Shown: one piece after another, positions 8,523 through 17,866 of the stretch
Position numbering within the stretch: the stretch's first letter is position 1
Layout of the letters: the number at the start of each line of letters is the position of its first letter
Origin: Alphaproteobacteria bacterium
Lineage (GTDB): Bacteria; Pseudomonadota; Alphaproteobacteria; UBA9219
Reading direction: 5' to 3'
DNA length: 64,000 bases
Assembly (NCBI GenBank): GCA_026225415.1
Contig: JAMFSS010000009.1
Location: forward strand, 1 to 64,000
Program-made: the position numbers and the translations under genes
The notes under the pieces: generated by a model
Databases searched by the model: none
Told to the model about the DNA's origin: nothing
The model's input: the letters and a program-made list of their open reading frames with translations, nothing else

Positions 8523-9572
8523 TTTGGGCTCGTCATAGGTGTGACTGCACCCGTGAAAATCCTCCACCAACCAACCTTCTTCGTTTTCCACGGCAAACAC
8601 CGGCGTCAAAGGCACCTTGCCATGCCCGCCGGGCAAATCGAGGATATAAGTCGGTTGGCACAGGCCGGACAGATTACCACGCATCTGGCGCAACAAGGCC
8701 TGTCCCACCGCAATCGGCACACGGAAATGACCGGTGCCGCGGGCAAGATCAAGGTGATGCAGATAATGCGGCTTGATACGATTTTCGACAAAGGCATGCA
8801 TCAATGCGCCAAGGCTTTCCGCCGTATCATTCACGCCCTTCAACAAAACACTTTGCGACAGCATCGGCATACCGGCATCGACCAGGCGGGCGCAGGCGAT
8901 ACGCGCCTCATCGGTCAATTCACGCGCATGATTGCAATGAAGAAGAATATAAACAGGTAAACGCCCGCGTAGAGCCGCAACCAATTCCGGCGTAATGCGG
9001 GCGGGGTCGACAACAGGCACGCGCGTATGGATGCGCAAAACTTTGACATGCGGTATATCATTCAATGCCGTAACAACTTCGGCCAAACGCCGGTCGGACA
9101 ACATCAAGGGATCGCCGCCCGACAGGATGACTTCCCAAATTTCCTCGTGCGTGCGGATATAATTCAACGCCGCGGCCAAAGCTTCGGATGACAGTAATTT
9201 CTCACCCCCCTTATTTCCTTTTTGGCCGATTTGTTCACGCCGGAAACAAAAACGACAATAAACAGGGCATGAATGCAAGAGTTTCAGCAAAACACGATCG
9301 GGATAACGATGCACGATTCCTTCAACCGGCGTGTGCGGCGCATCGCCAATCGGGTCGGCACGTTCGGCAGGATGCACCTGCAATTCATTTTCCGTAGGCA
9401 CGAATTGCGCGGCGATGGGGTCGTTCTTCGCGCCGTCAATCAACGTCAACATCGCAGGCGTGATAGAAACGGAAAATTGCGCCGCGACAGATTGCAACGC
9501 AGGCGTGGCGGACGGAATAACATCAGCCGCCACCAAATCCTGTAGCGTACGCGCGGTAGATGTCTTTGCCAT
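8520..9572 (-). CDS. KamA-family radical SAM aminomutase (lysine 2,3-aminomutase / EpmB-like)
   Basis: The product is 350 aa. SCPVYCRFCFRR contains the CxxxCxxC cluster that binds the [4Fe-4S] centre of radical SAM enzymes. The family's PLP-binding lysine sits in LDLPGGHGKVPL near the end. VILSGGDPLML is the GGDP SAM-binding motif. The length is that of EpmB, which makes (R)-beta-lysine for EF-P modification, rather than the longer clostridial lysine aminomutase. No EF-P or EpmA gene is in the window, so the exact substrate is open. The ATG shares one base with the rnhA stop (TAATG), so it is coupled to RNase HI. Confidence 0.88.
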   Translation of the reverse strand: MAKTSTARTLQDLVAADVIPSATPALQSVAAQFSVSITPAMLTLIDGAKNDPIAAQFVPTENELQVHPAERADPIGDAPHTPVEGIVHRYPDRVLLKLLHSCPVYCRFCFRREQIGQKGNKGGEKLLSSEALAAALNYIRTHEEIWEVILSGGDPLMLSDRRLAEVVTALNDIPHVKVLRIHTRVPVVDPARITPELVAALRGRLPVYILLHCNHARELTDEARIACARLVDAGMPMLSQSVLLKGVNDTAESLGALMHAFVENRIKPHYLHHLDLARGTGHFRVPIAVGQALLRQMRGNLSGLCQPTYILDLPGGHGKVPLTPVFAVENEEGWLVEDFHGCSHTYDEPK

Positions 9573-10021
9573 TACCGCCCTGCCCGTTTAATGGCGGCAA
9601 CAGCCAACGCATCAACCCGTTCATTTTCCGCATGACCGTTATGGCCGCGCACCCAAATAAATTCCACCTTGTGCGGTTTGCGCGCGGCATCCAGACGTTG
9701 CCATAAATCGGCGTTCTTCACCGGCTGTTTATCTGCCGTCTTCCATCCGCGCCGGATCCAGCCCGGCAACCATTCGGAAATGCCTTTTTGCACATATTGG
9801 CTGTCGGTATAAAGTTTAACCTGCGACGGATGCGTCAACGCTTCCAACGCGCAAATCGCCCCCATCATTTCCATGCGGTTATTGGTGGTGGGCGTTTCTC
9901 CCCCCGAGATTTCTTTTTCAACGCCATCCATGCGCAACAACGCGCCCCACCCGCCGGGCCCCGGATTGCCGGAACATGCGCCATCGGTGAAAATTTCGAC
10001 TATTTTGCCTGCATTACTCAT
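9572..10021 (-). CDS. rnhA: Ribonuclease HI
   Basis: The enzyme cuts the RNA strand of RNA:DNA hybrids. At 149 aa it is full length. The four catalytic carboxylates are present: Asp in [12 protein letters not shown], Glu in NNRMEMM, Asp in LYTDSQYV and Asp in NERVDALA. The histidine of VRGHNGH is also kept. It begins near a divergent kinase-like gene and overlaps the downstream KamA-family gene by one base. Confidence 0.96.
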   Translation of the reverse strand: MSNAGKIVEIFTDGACSGNPGPGGWGALLRMDGVEKEISGGETPTTNNRMEMMGAICALEALTHPSQVKLYTDSQYVQKGISEWLPGWIRRGWKTADKQPVKNADLWQRLDAARKPHKVEFIWVRGHNGHAENERVDALAVAAIKRAGR

Positions 10022-10097
10022 TTTTACCCCTTAAACTTGGCTTGTCTTATAAGGGCTATGCTCTTAACAATGAAGCTCAAATTTCAGGAATCAAACC

Positions 10098-10724
10098 GTG
10101 AATCTCGCCTTTATCGGCATGTCCAATATCGGAAAATCCTTCTGGGCCAGGCAATTAGCCGCCGGTTCTGGCTGGACGCGCATGGATTGCGACGGGATGA
10201 TCGAGGCGCGCTTGGCACCAGAGCTGACCGCCGGCGGTTTTCATGGCGTTCAGGGCTTGGGCAAATGGATGGGTTTGCCGCATCAACCCGATTTCAAAGC
10301 CAAGGGTGAAATCTATCTGGCGCATGAACGCGCGGTGATGCGGCAGGTTTTGGATGAAGCACGCAACAGCAAAACACCGACCGTCATCGATACGACCGGC
10401 AGCGTAATTTATACCGGCGCGGCTATTTTGGCGGATTTGCGCAATATCGCACGCGTGATTTATCTGCAAGCATCCGATACGCATATCGATGATCTCTTCC
10501 GCCGTTACATTGCGCACCCCAAACCGACATTGTGGGATACCCATTACATGCCGCAAACCGGCGAGACATCGCGCGAGACATTGCAAAATTGTTACCCGCA
10601 TTTGCTGCATGACCGCGCCAAACGGTATAAAGAAATTGCGCATGTAACGATACCTTACGACATACATCACAATCATCGCGCCGATCTGGCCGCGATTATC
10701 AAAACGGAGTTAGAGAAAATATGA
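10098..10724 (+). CDS. Shikimate kinase-like P-loop protein
   Basis: The product is 208 aa. FIGMSNIGKSFWARQLA is a Walker A-type P-loop, and DTTGSVIYTG resembles the later nucleotide-binding part of shikimate/gluconate kinase folds. The Asp in RMDCDGMIE fits the substrate-side aspartate of shikimate kinases. The rest has drifted, so the phosphate acceptor is unknown. Translation starts at a GTG about 10 bases after AGGAA. The stop overlaps the start of the GT9 gene by four bases (ATGA), which suggests joint expression. Confidence 0.65.
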   Translation: MNLAFIGMSNIGKSFWARQLAAGSGWTRMDCDGMIEARLAPELTAGGFHGVQGLGKWMGLPHQPDFKAKGEIYLAHERAVMRQVLDEARNSKTPTVIDTTGSVIYTGAAILADLRNIARVIYLQASDTHIDDLFRRYIAHPKPTLWDTHYMPQTGETSRETLQNCYPHLLHDRAKRYKEIAHVTIPYDIHHNHRADLAAIIKTELEKI

Positions 10725-11665
10725 AGATCCTATTCATCAGCGCCAACCGTGTCGGTGATGCCGTCTTAACGACGGGATTGTTACGGCATTTGGTGGACAC
10801 TTACCCAACAGCGCAGTTCACAATCGCCTGCGGCCCTTACGGTGCCGATCTGTTCCGCGCGGTGCCGCGTTTGGAAAAACTGATTGTGATGCGCAAGAAA
10901 CCCTATAACGGCCATTGGCTGGATTTATGGAAACAAACCATCGGCACCAAATGGGATATCATCGTCGATTTGCGCAACAGCATCGTATCGCGATTATTGC
11001 GGGCAGGTACGCGTTATTACCATAAAGGAAGCACAGGCGCGCACAAAGTCGTCGATAATGGCGCGGTGATGGGGTTGAACCCGCCACCCGATCCATACAT
11101 TTGGCTGACACCCGAAGCGGTGACAGAGGCCGCGCGTTTGTTACCAACCGACAAACCCATCCTGGCCTTGGGACCTGCGGCAAACTGGGCGTTGAAACAA
11201 TGGCCGGTTTCGCATTTTATCGGATTGGTTGCAGCATTGACGGCACCCGACGGTGCATTGCCCGATGCCACCGTTTTGATTTTGGCCGACAAACATGAAC
11301 GTGAACAAATCGAACCGCTTTTGCGCACCATTCCCAATGCGCGGCGCGTGGAACTCATCGGCCGCGATTTACAAACCGCGGCGGCATGCTTGAAGCGTGC
11401 GCGTTTATATGTGGGAAATGATTCCGGTTTGATGCATTTGGCGGCAGCCTTGGGCACGCCGACTTTGGGTTTATTCGGGCCCGGATTTCCGTATATTTAT
11501 GGACCGTGGGGCAAAAATTGTGCCTTTGCCGTCACGCCCGAAACACGCGAGGAATTATTGGCGCATTACCACCACGGCGGCATGCGCGAAACCAGTTTGA
11601 TGGGAAGCCTGACTGTCGATAATGCTTTGATGTCCGCACAAGAGCTGTTAGCACGCACAGCCTAA
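10721..11665 (+). CDS. Glycosyltransferase family 9 (heptosyltransferase-like)
   Basis: The product is 314 aa. The start ILFISANRVGDAVLTTGLLR is the typical GT9 N-terminus of enzymes that add heptose to lipopolysaccharide core. ILALGPAANWALKQWP and YVGNDSGLMHLAAALGTPTLGLFGP are the conserved sugar-nucleotide-binding blocks. It probably acts on the cytoplasmic face of the inner membrane. The sugar cannot be assigned. The stop codon overlaps that of mutL on the opposite strand (11662-11665). Confidence 0.9.
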   Translation: MKILFISANRVGDAVLTTGLLRHLVDTYPTAQFTIACGPYGADLFRAVPRLEKLIVMRKKPYNGHWLDLWKQTIGTKWDIIVDLRNSIVSRLLRAGTRYYHKGSTGAHKVVDNGAVMGLNPPPDPYIWLTPEAVTEAARLLPTDKPILALGPAANWALKQWPVSHFIGLVAALTAPDGALPDATVLILADKHEREQIEPLLRTIPNARRVELIGRDLQTAAACLKRARLYVGNDSGLMHLAAALGTPTLGLFGPGFPYIYGPWGKNCAFAVTPETREELLAHYHHGGMRETSLMGSLTVDNALMSAQELLARTA

Positions 11666-13440
11666 CGCCGGTCAAAAAGCTTTTCCAAATCAGATTTTTT
11701 CAACTCCACATAAGTCGGGCGGCCATGATTACATTGGCCGCTGTTGGGTGTGGATTCCATTTGCCGTAATAGTGCGTTCATTTCATCGATGGTCAGCATG
11801 CGCCCGGCGCGAACGGAGCCGTGGCACGCCATGCTGGAACACACTTCTTCGATGCGGTCTTTCAATAAACGGCTATCATCGAATTCGGCAATTTCATCGG
11901 CCATGTCGCGTAACAACGCGCCGACATCTGTTTTGCCCAACATTGCGGGAATTTCGCGCACCAAAACCGCGCCGCCGAACATTTCAACCACCAAACCCAA
12001 TTCCGCCAGTTGATCGGCACGCGACATCACGCGTCCGGCCGAGGCTTCATCCATTTCAACCACTTCGGGCACCAGCAAAATCTGACGCTTCACGCCATTA
12101 TCGGCCAAAGCCTGTTTCATCTTCTCATAAACAATGCGTTCATGTGCGGCGTGTTGGTCGATAATAATCACGCCGTCCGTCGTTTGCGAAACGATGAATG
12201 TGCCGTGAACCTGTGCCACCGCCGCCCCCAATCGCCCCAACGACGGGATAGACGACACAGATGCCGCCGCGACATTCCGCGCCAGAGGCGAGGCATTATC
12301 AAACATCTCCATGCGCGGCGCGGTGTAACTGGGCGAAGAATAACCGACGGCTTGCGGGTAATAACTTTGTGGCTGCGCGGCGGCGTTGTCAGAAAAACCC
12401 GCCTGTTCCGGCCGCAACATATCCAACGCCTGTGGTGCTAATGTATTAGTGGTGAATTGCGCGACACCTTGCAACGCATGACGTATGCCCGAAATCATAA
12501 GGCCGCGAATACGCGCCGCATCGCGGAAACGCACTTCGGTTTTCGCGGGATGCACATTCACATCCACTTCGGCATTCGGCACCGTGATGAACAACACTGC
12601 CAAGGGATGCCGCCCCGACGGCAACACATCACCATAAGCCGCCCGCAGCGCAGACAATAATTGCTTGTCACGCACAGGCCGGCCATTCACAAACAAATAT
12701 TGCCCGCGCGTGGTCGCGGCATGAAATGTGGGGATAGATGCAAAACCCGTCACCCCTGCCCCTTCGCGCATAATATCCACCGATGCGGCATTTTGCATAA
12801 ATTCCGCGCCCATTACATCGGCAACGCGGTGTGTTATACTTCCCGCCGCATAACGCAACGGCTTTTTATCATCTTCCTGAAAGGTGAAATCAACCGCAGG
12901 ATTGGCCAACGCCAACCGTTCGACAACCTCTCGTGCATAATCATTTTCGGTGCGCGGCGTTTTAAGGAATTTCAACCGCGCCGGTGTTGCGTAAAACAAA
13001 TCGCGCACTTCAACGCGCGTACCTTGCGCCAACGCGGCCGGTTGAGGCACCCCGATATCACCGCCTTCGACATCAACCTGCCACGCTTCGCCGGCACCAT
13101 TAGCGCGGCTGATCAATGACAAACGAGACACAGACGCGATAGAGGGCAAAGCCTCGCCACGAAAACCGAAACTGTGGATGTTCCATAAATCTTCATCGGG
13201 CAGTTTCGATGTCGCATGCCGCTCTAATGCCAACAATAAATCATCGCGCGTCATCCCAAAACCGTCATCGCCAACGATGATCAGTGATTGGCCGCCTTCG
13301 CGCAGCGCGATATCTATTTTGGTGGCACCGGCATCCAACGCGTTTTCCACCAATTCCTTGACGGCAGCCGCAGGACGTTCGACCACTTCGCCGGCGGCAA
13401 TGCGGTTGACGAGTGAGGAGGGAAGGCGGCGGATGGGCAT
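11662..13440 (-). CDS. mutL: DNA mismatch repair protein MutL
   Basis: The product is 592 aa. The GHKL ATPase N-terminus is intact: IAAGEVVERPAAAVKELVEN, DAGAT, DDGFGM and GFRGEALPSI. The C-terminal domain has DQHAAHERIVYE, the metal-binding endonuclease motif found in MutL of bacteria that lack MutH, plus SMACHGSVR and QCNHGRP for zinc. It should therefore nick the strand to be repaired. The central linker is Gln/Ala/Pro rich. The start lies right after a purine/pyrimidine-biased stretch. Confidence 0.97.
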   Translation of the reverse strand: MPIRRLPSSLVNRIAAGEVVERPAAAVKELVENALDAGATKIDIALREGGQSLIIVGDDGFGMTRDDLLLALERHATSKLPDEDLWNIHSFGFRGEALPSIASVSRLSLISRANGAGEAWQVDVEGGDIGVPQPAALAQGTRVEVRDLFYATPARLKFLKTPRTENDYAREVVERLALANPAVDFTFQEDDKKPLRYAAGSITHRVADVMGAEFMQNAASVDIMREGAGVTGFASIPTFHAATTRGQYLFVNGRPVRDKQLLSALRAAYGDVLPSGRHPLAVLFITVPNAEVDVNVHPAKTEVRFRDAARIRGLMISGIRHALQGVAQFTTNTLAPQALDMLRPEQAGFSDNAAAQPQSYYPQAVGYSSPSYTAPRMEMFDNASPLARNVAAASVSSIPSLGRLGAAVAQVHGTFIVSQTTDGVIIIDQHAAHERIVYEKMKQALADNGVKRQILLVPEVVEMDEASAGRVMSRADQLAELGLVVEMFGGAVLVREIPAMLGKTDVGALLRDMADEIAEFDDSRLLKDRIEEVCSSMACHGSVRAGRMLTIDEMNALLRQMESTPNSGQCNHGRPTYVELKKSDLEKLFDRR

Positions 13441-13575
13441 GGGAATTGGGGAATGAAGAAAAGAGGAAAAGGACGAGAAAAGAGATTAGAGAGATGAAAG
13501 AGGAGAGAAAAGGATTATCTTTTTTCCTCTTTTCTCTCACTTTTCTCCTCTTTTCTCCTTTTTTCTCTACCCCGG
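13441..13575. repeat. Low-complexity purine run followed by pyrimidine run
   Basis: On the plus strand about 70 bases that are almost all A/G (from 13441) are followed by about 55 bases that are almost all T/C. The two halves can pair as a long imperfect hairpin centred near GATTATC at 13513-13519. It separates the pentapeptide-repeat gene from mutL and could act as a terminator-like or triplex-forming element. Confidence 0.7.
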
Positions 13576-13582
13576 CCTCGCC

Positions 13583-14854
13583 CTACTGCTTATTTATCAA
13601 AGCCTGCTGGCTGCTGTTAAGAAGAGCGCCCGTCAAAGTGGCATCGGTTAAATCGGCCCCTGTCAGATCGACCCCCAATAAATTGGCATAGGACAGATCG
13701 GCACCGGCCAAACGCGCCTGACGCAGGCTTGATCCCGTAAAATCGACATAGCGGAAATTGGCTTTGGTAAGGTTGGAAATAATAACGTGGCCTTGCGGCG
13801 ACACCAACGGTTCAAACCGCGCATGGCGGAAATCGGCATTGACCAATTGCGCGCCCGACAGATCGATGCCGCGCATATCGGCTTTGATCGCCTGCACATA
13901 ACGCAAATCGGCGTTGCGCAAATGGGCGGCCTGAAGCTGGACATCGGTCATGTTCAACCCATAAAGAATGGCGTTATCGGCCTTAAGCAGGGTCAGCAAA
14001 CCGCGATTAAAGAAAGTAACACCGCGCAGATCATACCCGCTGACATCCAACTGTTGACCCGTTGCGCCGTCGCTGTTCACCCATTGGGCGTGGCTGCGCA
14101 TCATGTCTTCGATGGGCAAAAATTTAATCGTCGGCCCCATCGGCTGGCTGGTCATCGCGCCCGCCAGATTATTCACATCCATTTTGGTCAAATCGATCGA
14201 CGCGTTGACAAGAACCGCGCCGCGCATATTGACCGACTTCAATTCGCACTGGCTAAGATCGGCGCCTTCCAGATTGGCGCCGGAAAAATTCGCGCTTGAA
14301 AGATTGGCGCGGATAATCCGGGCACCGCGCATCATCGCATCGCTGAAATTCGCGCCAGCGGCCACCGCGCCCGACAAACGCGCATCGGTCATGTTAACGC
14401 CGCTCAGATCTGCGCCATTGCCTTCGGTGATCGGCCATGAATTATGCAACGCGACATATTCGCCTTTTTCGCCGGTGCTGGCCAAATGCCCTTCGCGCAG
14501 ATCGACACTGGTCAGATCGGCGCCGACCAGACGCGCGCCGCGCAAACACACGCCACGCAAATCGGCGCGCTTTAAACTCGCACCCTGTAAATTCGTGAAA
14601 CGCAAATCGGCGCCAAAGAAATCGCAACAATCCAGATTGGCCCCCGCGGCATTGGCACCATTCAATGAAACGCCGGTCATATCGGCGTGTGACAAATCAT
14701 AATTTTGAAGATTGAGGCCGGACAGATCATGCTTGGCCAGCTGTGCCCGCGCACCGCCGACACGGGCGCGACGGAACATGCTATGCTTGCGCACGATTTC
14801 ATCCAGCTGCGCCTGCGTGATCTTTATCAATCGCGACGGTGTTTCGTCAGTCAT
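13583..14854 (-). CDS. Pentapeptide-repeat protein
   Basis: The product is 423 aa. After about 45 residues that may form a helical N-terminus, the chain is made of A(D/N)LXX repeats, such as ANLDCCDFFGADLRFTNLQG and ASLKRADLRGVCLRGARLVG, in two blocks. These fold as a right-handed quadrilateral beta-helix. A linker of about 70 residues around MGPTIKFLPIEDMMRSHAQW separates the blocks. Pentapeptide proteins range from gyrase-protecting factors (Qnr, MfpA) to structural roles; nothing here decides between them. Upstream of mutL in the same direction, separated by a long low-complexity stretch. Confidence 0.88.
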   Translation of the reverse strand: MTDETPSRLIKITQAQLDEIVRKHSMFRRARVGGARAQLAKHDLSGLNLQNYDLSHADMTGVSLNGANAAGANLDCCDFFGADLRFTNLQGASLKRADLRGVCLRGARLVGADLTSVDLREGHLASTGEKGEYVALHNSWPITEGNGADLSGVNMTDARLSGAVAAGANFSDAMMRGARIIRANLSSANFSGANLEGADLSQCELKSVNMRGAVLVNASIDLTKMDVNNLAGAMTSQPMGPTIKFLPIEDMMRSHAQWVNSDGATGQQLDVSGYDLRGVTFFNRGLLTLLKADNAILYGLNMTDVQLQAAHLRNADLRYVQAIKADMRGIDLSGAQLVNADFRHARFEPLVSPQGHVIISNLTKANFRYVDFTGSSLRQARLAGADLSYANLLGVDLTGADLTDATLTGALLNSSQQALINKQ

Positions 14855-14954
14855 CGGGTTCTATACCTTATTAAGGTGCCGATTCTGACAGCTATCCTTT
14901 AAAGAAAGATTACAACCAGATCATAATAACTTATTGATTTGTCTATGTTCTTGC

Positions 14955-16514
14955 TTATTTAGGTAAGATTTTTTGCAGCAAATGGCTTAAGAAATCGCCA
15001 TTTTCGCCTGCAGAAACGCTATTTGCCTCTAATCCCTTGGCCATGCGCTTGCCCAACTCTACCCCCGGTTGATCAAAAGAATTGATACCCCAAATGACCC
15101 CCTGAACAAAAGTTTTATGTTCATAGAGCGCCAGCAACAGGCCGAGATGATACGGATCAAGCCGGTCGAGCAGGATAAGATTGGAGGAACGATGCCCGGC
15201 ATAGATATCATGGGGAGAGGCCGCCTGTTTCTGGCCGAAGGCCAACGCGCCCATTTGCGCGACCATATTGGACAGCAAGGCGCGGTGATGTTCGGGTTTG
15301 TGCCTGTCGTCTTCACTCACACCGATAAAATCACAAGCGATGGGCGTTGTGCCCTGATGCAGCCATTGATGAAAACTATGTTGGCCAACGGTGCCGCATT
15401 CACCGAACAGGATCGGGCCGGTTTCATAATCCAAAGCCGCACCGTCACGCGTGACCGACTTGCCGTTGCTTTCCATTTCCAACTGTTGAAGAAAACGCGG
15501 AAAATCGCGCAGCCTTTCGCAATAGGATAAAATGGCCAAGGCCGGCGCGTCCAGGAAATTGCGGTTCCATACCGCCAGCAAAGCCAGCATGACGGGCATA
15601 TTCTGGTGAAGCGGTGCGGATTGAAAATGCGCATCCATAGCGGCAGCGCCGTTCCACAAAGCGCGGAAATTTTCATTGCCAATCGCCAGCGCAACGCTGA
15701 GCCCGACAGCAGACCACAGGCTGTAACGACCCCCCACCCAATCCCACATCGGGAAAATATTATCGGCATGGATGCCGAAGGCTTCCACAGCATCGCGGTT
15801 GGCGGAAACGGCCACGAAATGTTTGGCAACCGCATCAACGCCCAATGCGTCGGTCAGCCATTGCCGCGCCGTCCGCGCATTCATCAATGTTTCCTGGGTC
15901 GAAAAAGTCTTGGAAACCACCACAAAAAGCGTCTGCGCCGGATCGCATTTTGCCAAAACGCTGTCGATATCAAAAGCATCGGCATTGGCCACAAAATGCA
16001 TCGTGACGCCTTCGACGTAATCAATCAACGCCTGCGACGCCAAACGCGGCCCCAGATCGGAACCGCCGATGCCGATATTGACAATATGTTTAAATGTTTT
16101 GCCGGTGGCGCCGCGCCATGCCCCGCCACGCACATCATCGACAAAAGCCGCGATGCGGGTTTGCGTGGCGCGGATATCGGGCATGATATCGAGCCCATCG
16201 ACCAGAAGCGGCGTGTTATCGCCGCGACGCAAAGCCGTGTGCAGGGCCGCGCGATTTTCCGTGGTGTTTATTTTATCGCCGGCGAACATACGCGTGCGGT
16301 TTTCTTCAACCTGCTGTTGCGCGGCGAGTTCCAGCAACAGATCAACCGTTTCCTGTGTCGCGTTCTGGCACGCATAATTCAGATGCAACCCGTTGAGGCT
16401 GAGCGAGAAATCATCCAACCGCGCAATATCGGCGGGCGTAAAGGCAGACGCTCCGCGCAATGCCTCGCTGTGCGTTTTTAATTTCTGCCACGCGGGCGTC
16501 GAAGTCAGCGTCAT
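14955..16514 (-). CDS. pgi: Glucose-6-phosphate isomerase
   Basis: The enzyme interconverts glucose 6-phosphate and fructose 6-phosphate. At 519 aa it is near the usual length. The signature regions are present: NIGIGGSDLGP, the block around FGECGTVGQHSFHQWLHQG with the catalytic histidine, and VIWGINSFDQPGVELGK. The ATG overlaps the stop of the upstream M16 peptidase gene by four bases, so pgi appears to be the last gene of the lspA operon. Fructose 6-phosphate also feeds the GDP-mannose/fucose route encoded just upstream. Confidence 0.97.
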   Translation of the reverse strand: MTLTSTPAWQKLKTHSEALRGASAFTPADIARLDDFSLSLNGLHLNYACQNATQETVDLLLELAAQQQVEENRTRMFAGDKINTTENRAALHTALRRGDNTPLLVDGLDIMPDIRATQTRIAAFVDDVRGGAWRGATGKTFKHIVNIGIGGSDLGPRLASQALIDYVEGVTMHFVANADAFDIDSVLAKCDPAQTLFVVVSKTFSTQETLMNARTARQWLTDALGVDAVAKHFVAVSANRDAVEAFGIHADNIFPMWDWVGGRYSLWSAVGLSVALAIGNENFRALWNGAAAMDAHFQSAPLHQNMPVMLALLAVWNRNFLDAPALAILSYCERLRDFPRFLQQLEMESNGKSVTRDGAALDYETGPILFGECGTVGQHSFHQWLHQGTTPIACDFIGVSEDDRHKPEHHRALLSNMVAQMGALAFGQKQAASPHDIYAGHRSSNLILLDRLDPYHLGLLLALYEHKTFVQGVIWGINSFDQPGVELGKRMAKGLEANSVSAGENGDFLSHLLQKILPK

Positions 16515-17866
16515 TGTTTAACCGTGTCTTTTACTTGGCTGGGCACAACGCCTTCCGGCTTGCCAACAAATACCCAAGTGATTTTGTCAGGATTGAAAAA
16601 CCGGTCAATCGCGCGATCAATATCGCGGGCGGTGACAGCGCGGATAAGGTCGCCATAGCGATCCAGATAATCGCGCCCCAGATGTTCGCGTTGCATGTCG
16701 ACCAGAAAACCGGCGATTTTATCGGTGGAGGTCAACGCCAAAGGTTGCGAGCCGGTCAGATAATCCTTGGCTGCCGTAATTTCACGGCTGGTCGGGCCAT
16801 CATCATGGAAACGGCGCATCGTGTCACGCATCACATCCATTGCTTCGGCCATTTTGGGGTTATCGACCGCGGCCTGCCCCACAATCAACCCGCCATGCTG
16901 CGAGGGCGACAGGCCGGTGCTAACACCATAAGTCAGGCCTTTCTTGTCGCGCATATCTTGCATCAGGCGCGATGAAAAACCGCCGCCGCCCAAAATGTAA
17001 TTGGCGATTTCCGCCGCATACCAATCGCTGTCATCGCGTTTCGGCCCTGTGGATGCGAACAAAATATCGGTCTGCGTGCCTTCGCGTTTTACCAAGATCA
17101 TTGACGTGTCATTGCTTTCCGGCACATCCTGAATGTCTTTCAACTGCGCATGATGCGGCACATTCGCAAAAATTTTATCAAGCGCGGTTACAAGATCAGC
17201 CGGTGAAATATCGCCCGCAACAGCCACCGTGACATTATCCTGCGCCAAATGTTGGGCAGCAAAATTTTTAATATCGTCGCGGGTAATGACCTGCAAAGTA
17301 TGCATGGTACCCAAATGGCGATACCCATAAGGATGATCGCCATACAGATGCGACAACAACGCATAACGGGCCTGCCAATTCGGGTTGGCGAATTGCGCGC
17401 GCATGGCAGACAATTGTTGCGCCCGCAAACGCGCAATATCTTTGGCATCAAAACGCGGACGGACAAGCGCCAGATGCAGCATGTCGAAGGCTTGCTCCTT
17501 ATCGGCGCTCAGGCATTTGACACCACCGGTTAACGCATCGCGTTCGGCAGAAAAACCGATAGTAATGGAACGCGCCGCCAATTCGCGTTGAAAATCGCTC
17601 GCGCTGTAATCCCCCGCCCCTTCGGTCAGGGCGTTCATCGTGATTGTCGCCAGCCCTTGTTTATCGACAGGGTCTTGTTCGCTGCCGCCCTGCCACGCAA
17701 GACTGAGCGCGATAACGGGCAAATGATGATCTTCGACCAGCCACGCCTTGATGCCGGATTTCGGCGCGGTGACTTCCTGAATATCGACAGCATAGGCGGG
17801 CAAAGATACCAGTGCCGCAATCAAAGCCACAAAAACAAAAATCCGTTTCATCTGATCCCCACTCAC
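16511..17866 (-). CDS. M16 family peptidase-like subunit lacking the zinc motif
   Basis: The product is 451 aa with a signal peptide (MKRIFVFVALIAALVSLPAYA). The fold is that of M16 proteins, with VEDHHLPVIALSLAWQGGS at the start and LTYGVSTGLSP later. In the place of HxxEH it reads GLATITMNALTEG, so no zinc site is seen. In many proteobacteria such proteins pair with an active M16 partner, as in the mitochondrial processing peptidase. The active partner is the gene just upstream, overlapping by four bases. Confidence 0.9.
   Translation of the reverse strand: MSGDQMKRIFVFVALIAALVSLPAYAVDIQEVTAPKSGIKAWLVEDHHLPVIALSLAWQGGSEQDPVDKQGLATITMNALTEGAGDYSASDFQRELAARSITIGFSAERDALTGGVKCLSADKEQAFDMLHLALVRPRFDAKDIARLRAQQLSAMRAQFANPNWQARYALLSHLYGDHPYGYRHLGTMHTLQVITRDDIKNFAAQHLAQDNVTVAVAGDISPADLVTALDKIFANVPHHAQLKDIQDVPESNDTSMILVKREGTQTDILFASTGPKRDDSDWYAAEIANYILGGGGFSSRLMQDMRDKKGLTYGVSTGLSPSQHGGLIVGQAAVDNPKMAEAMDVMRDTMRRFHDDGPTSREITAAKDYLTGSQPLALTSTDKIAGFLVDMQREHLGRDYLDRYGDLIRAVTARDIDRAIDRFFNPDKITWVFVGKPEGVVPSQVKDTVKQ

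Noticed and set aside
16511-17866. The second M16 gene as a broken copy
   Set aside because: Loss of the HxxEH motif is normal for the non-catalytic partner in paired M16 systems; the frame is complete.
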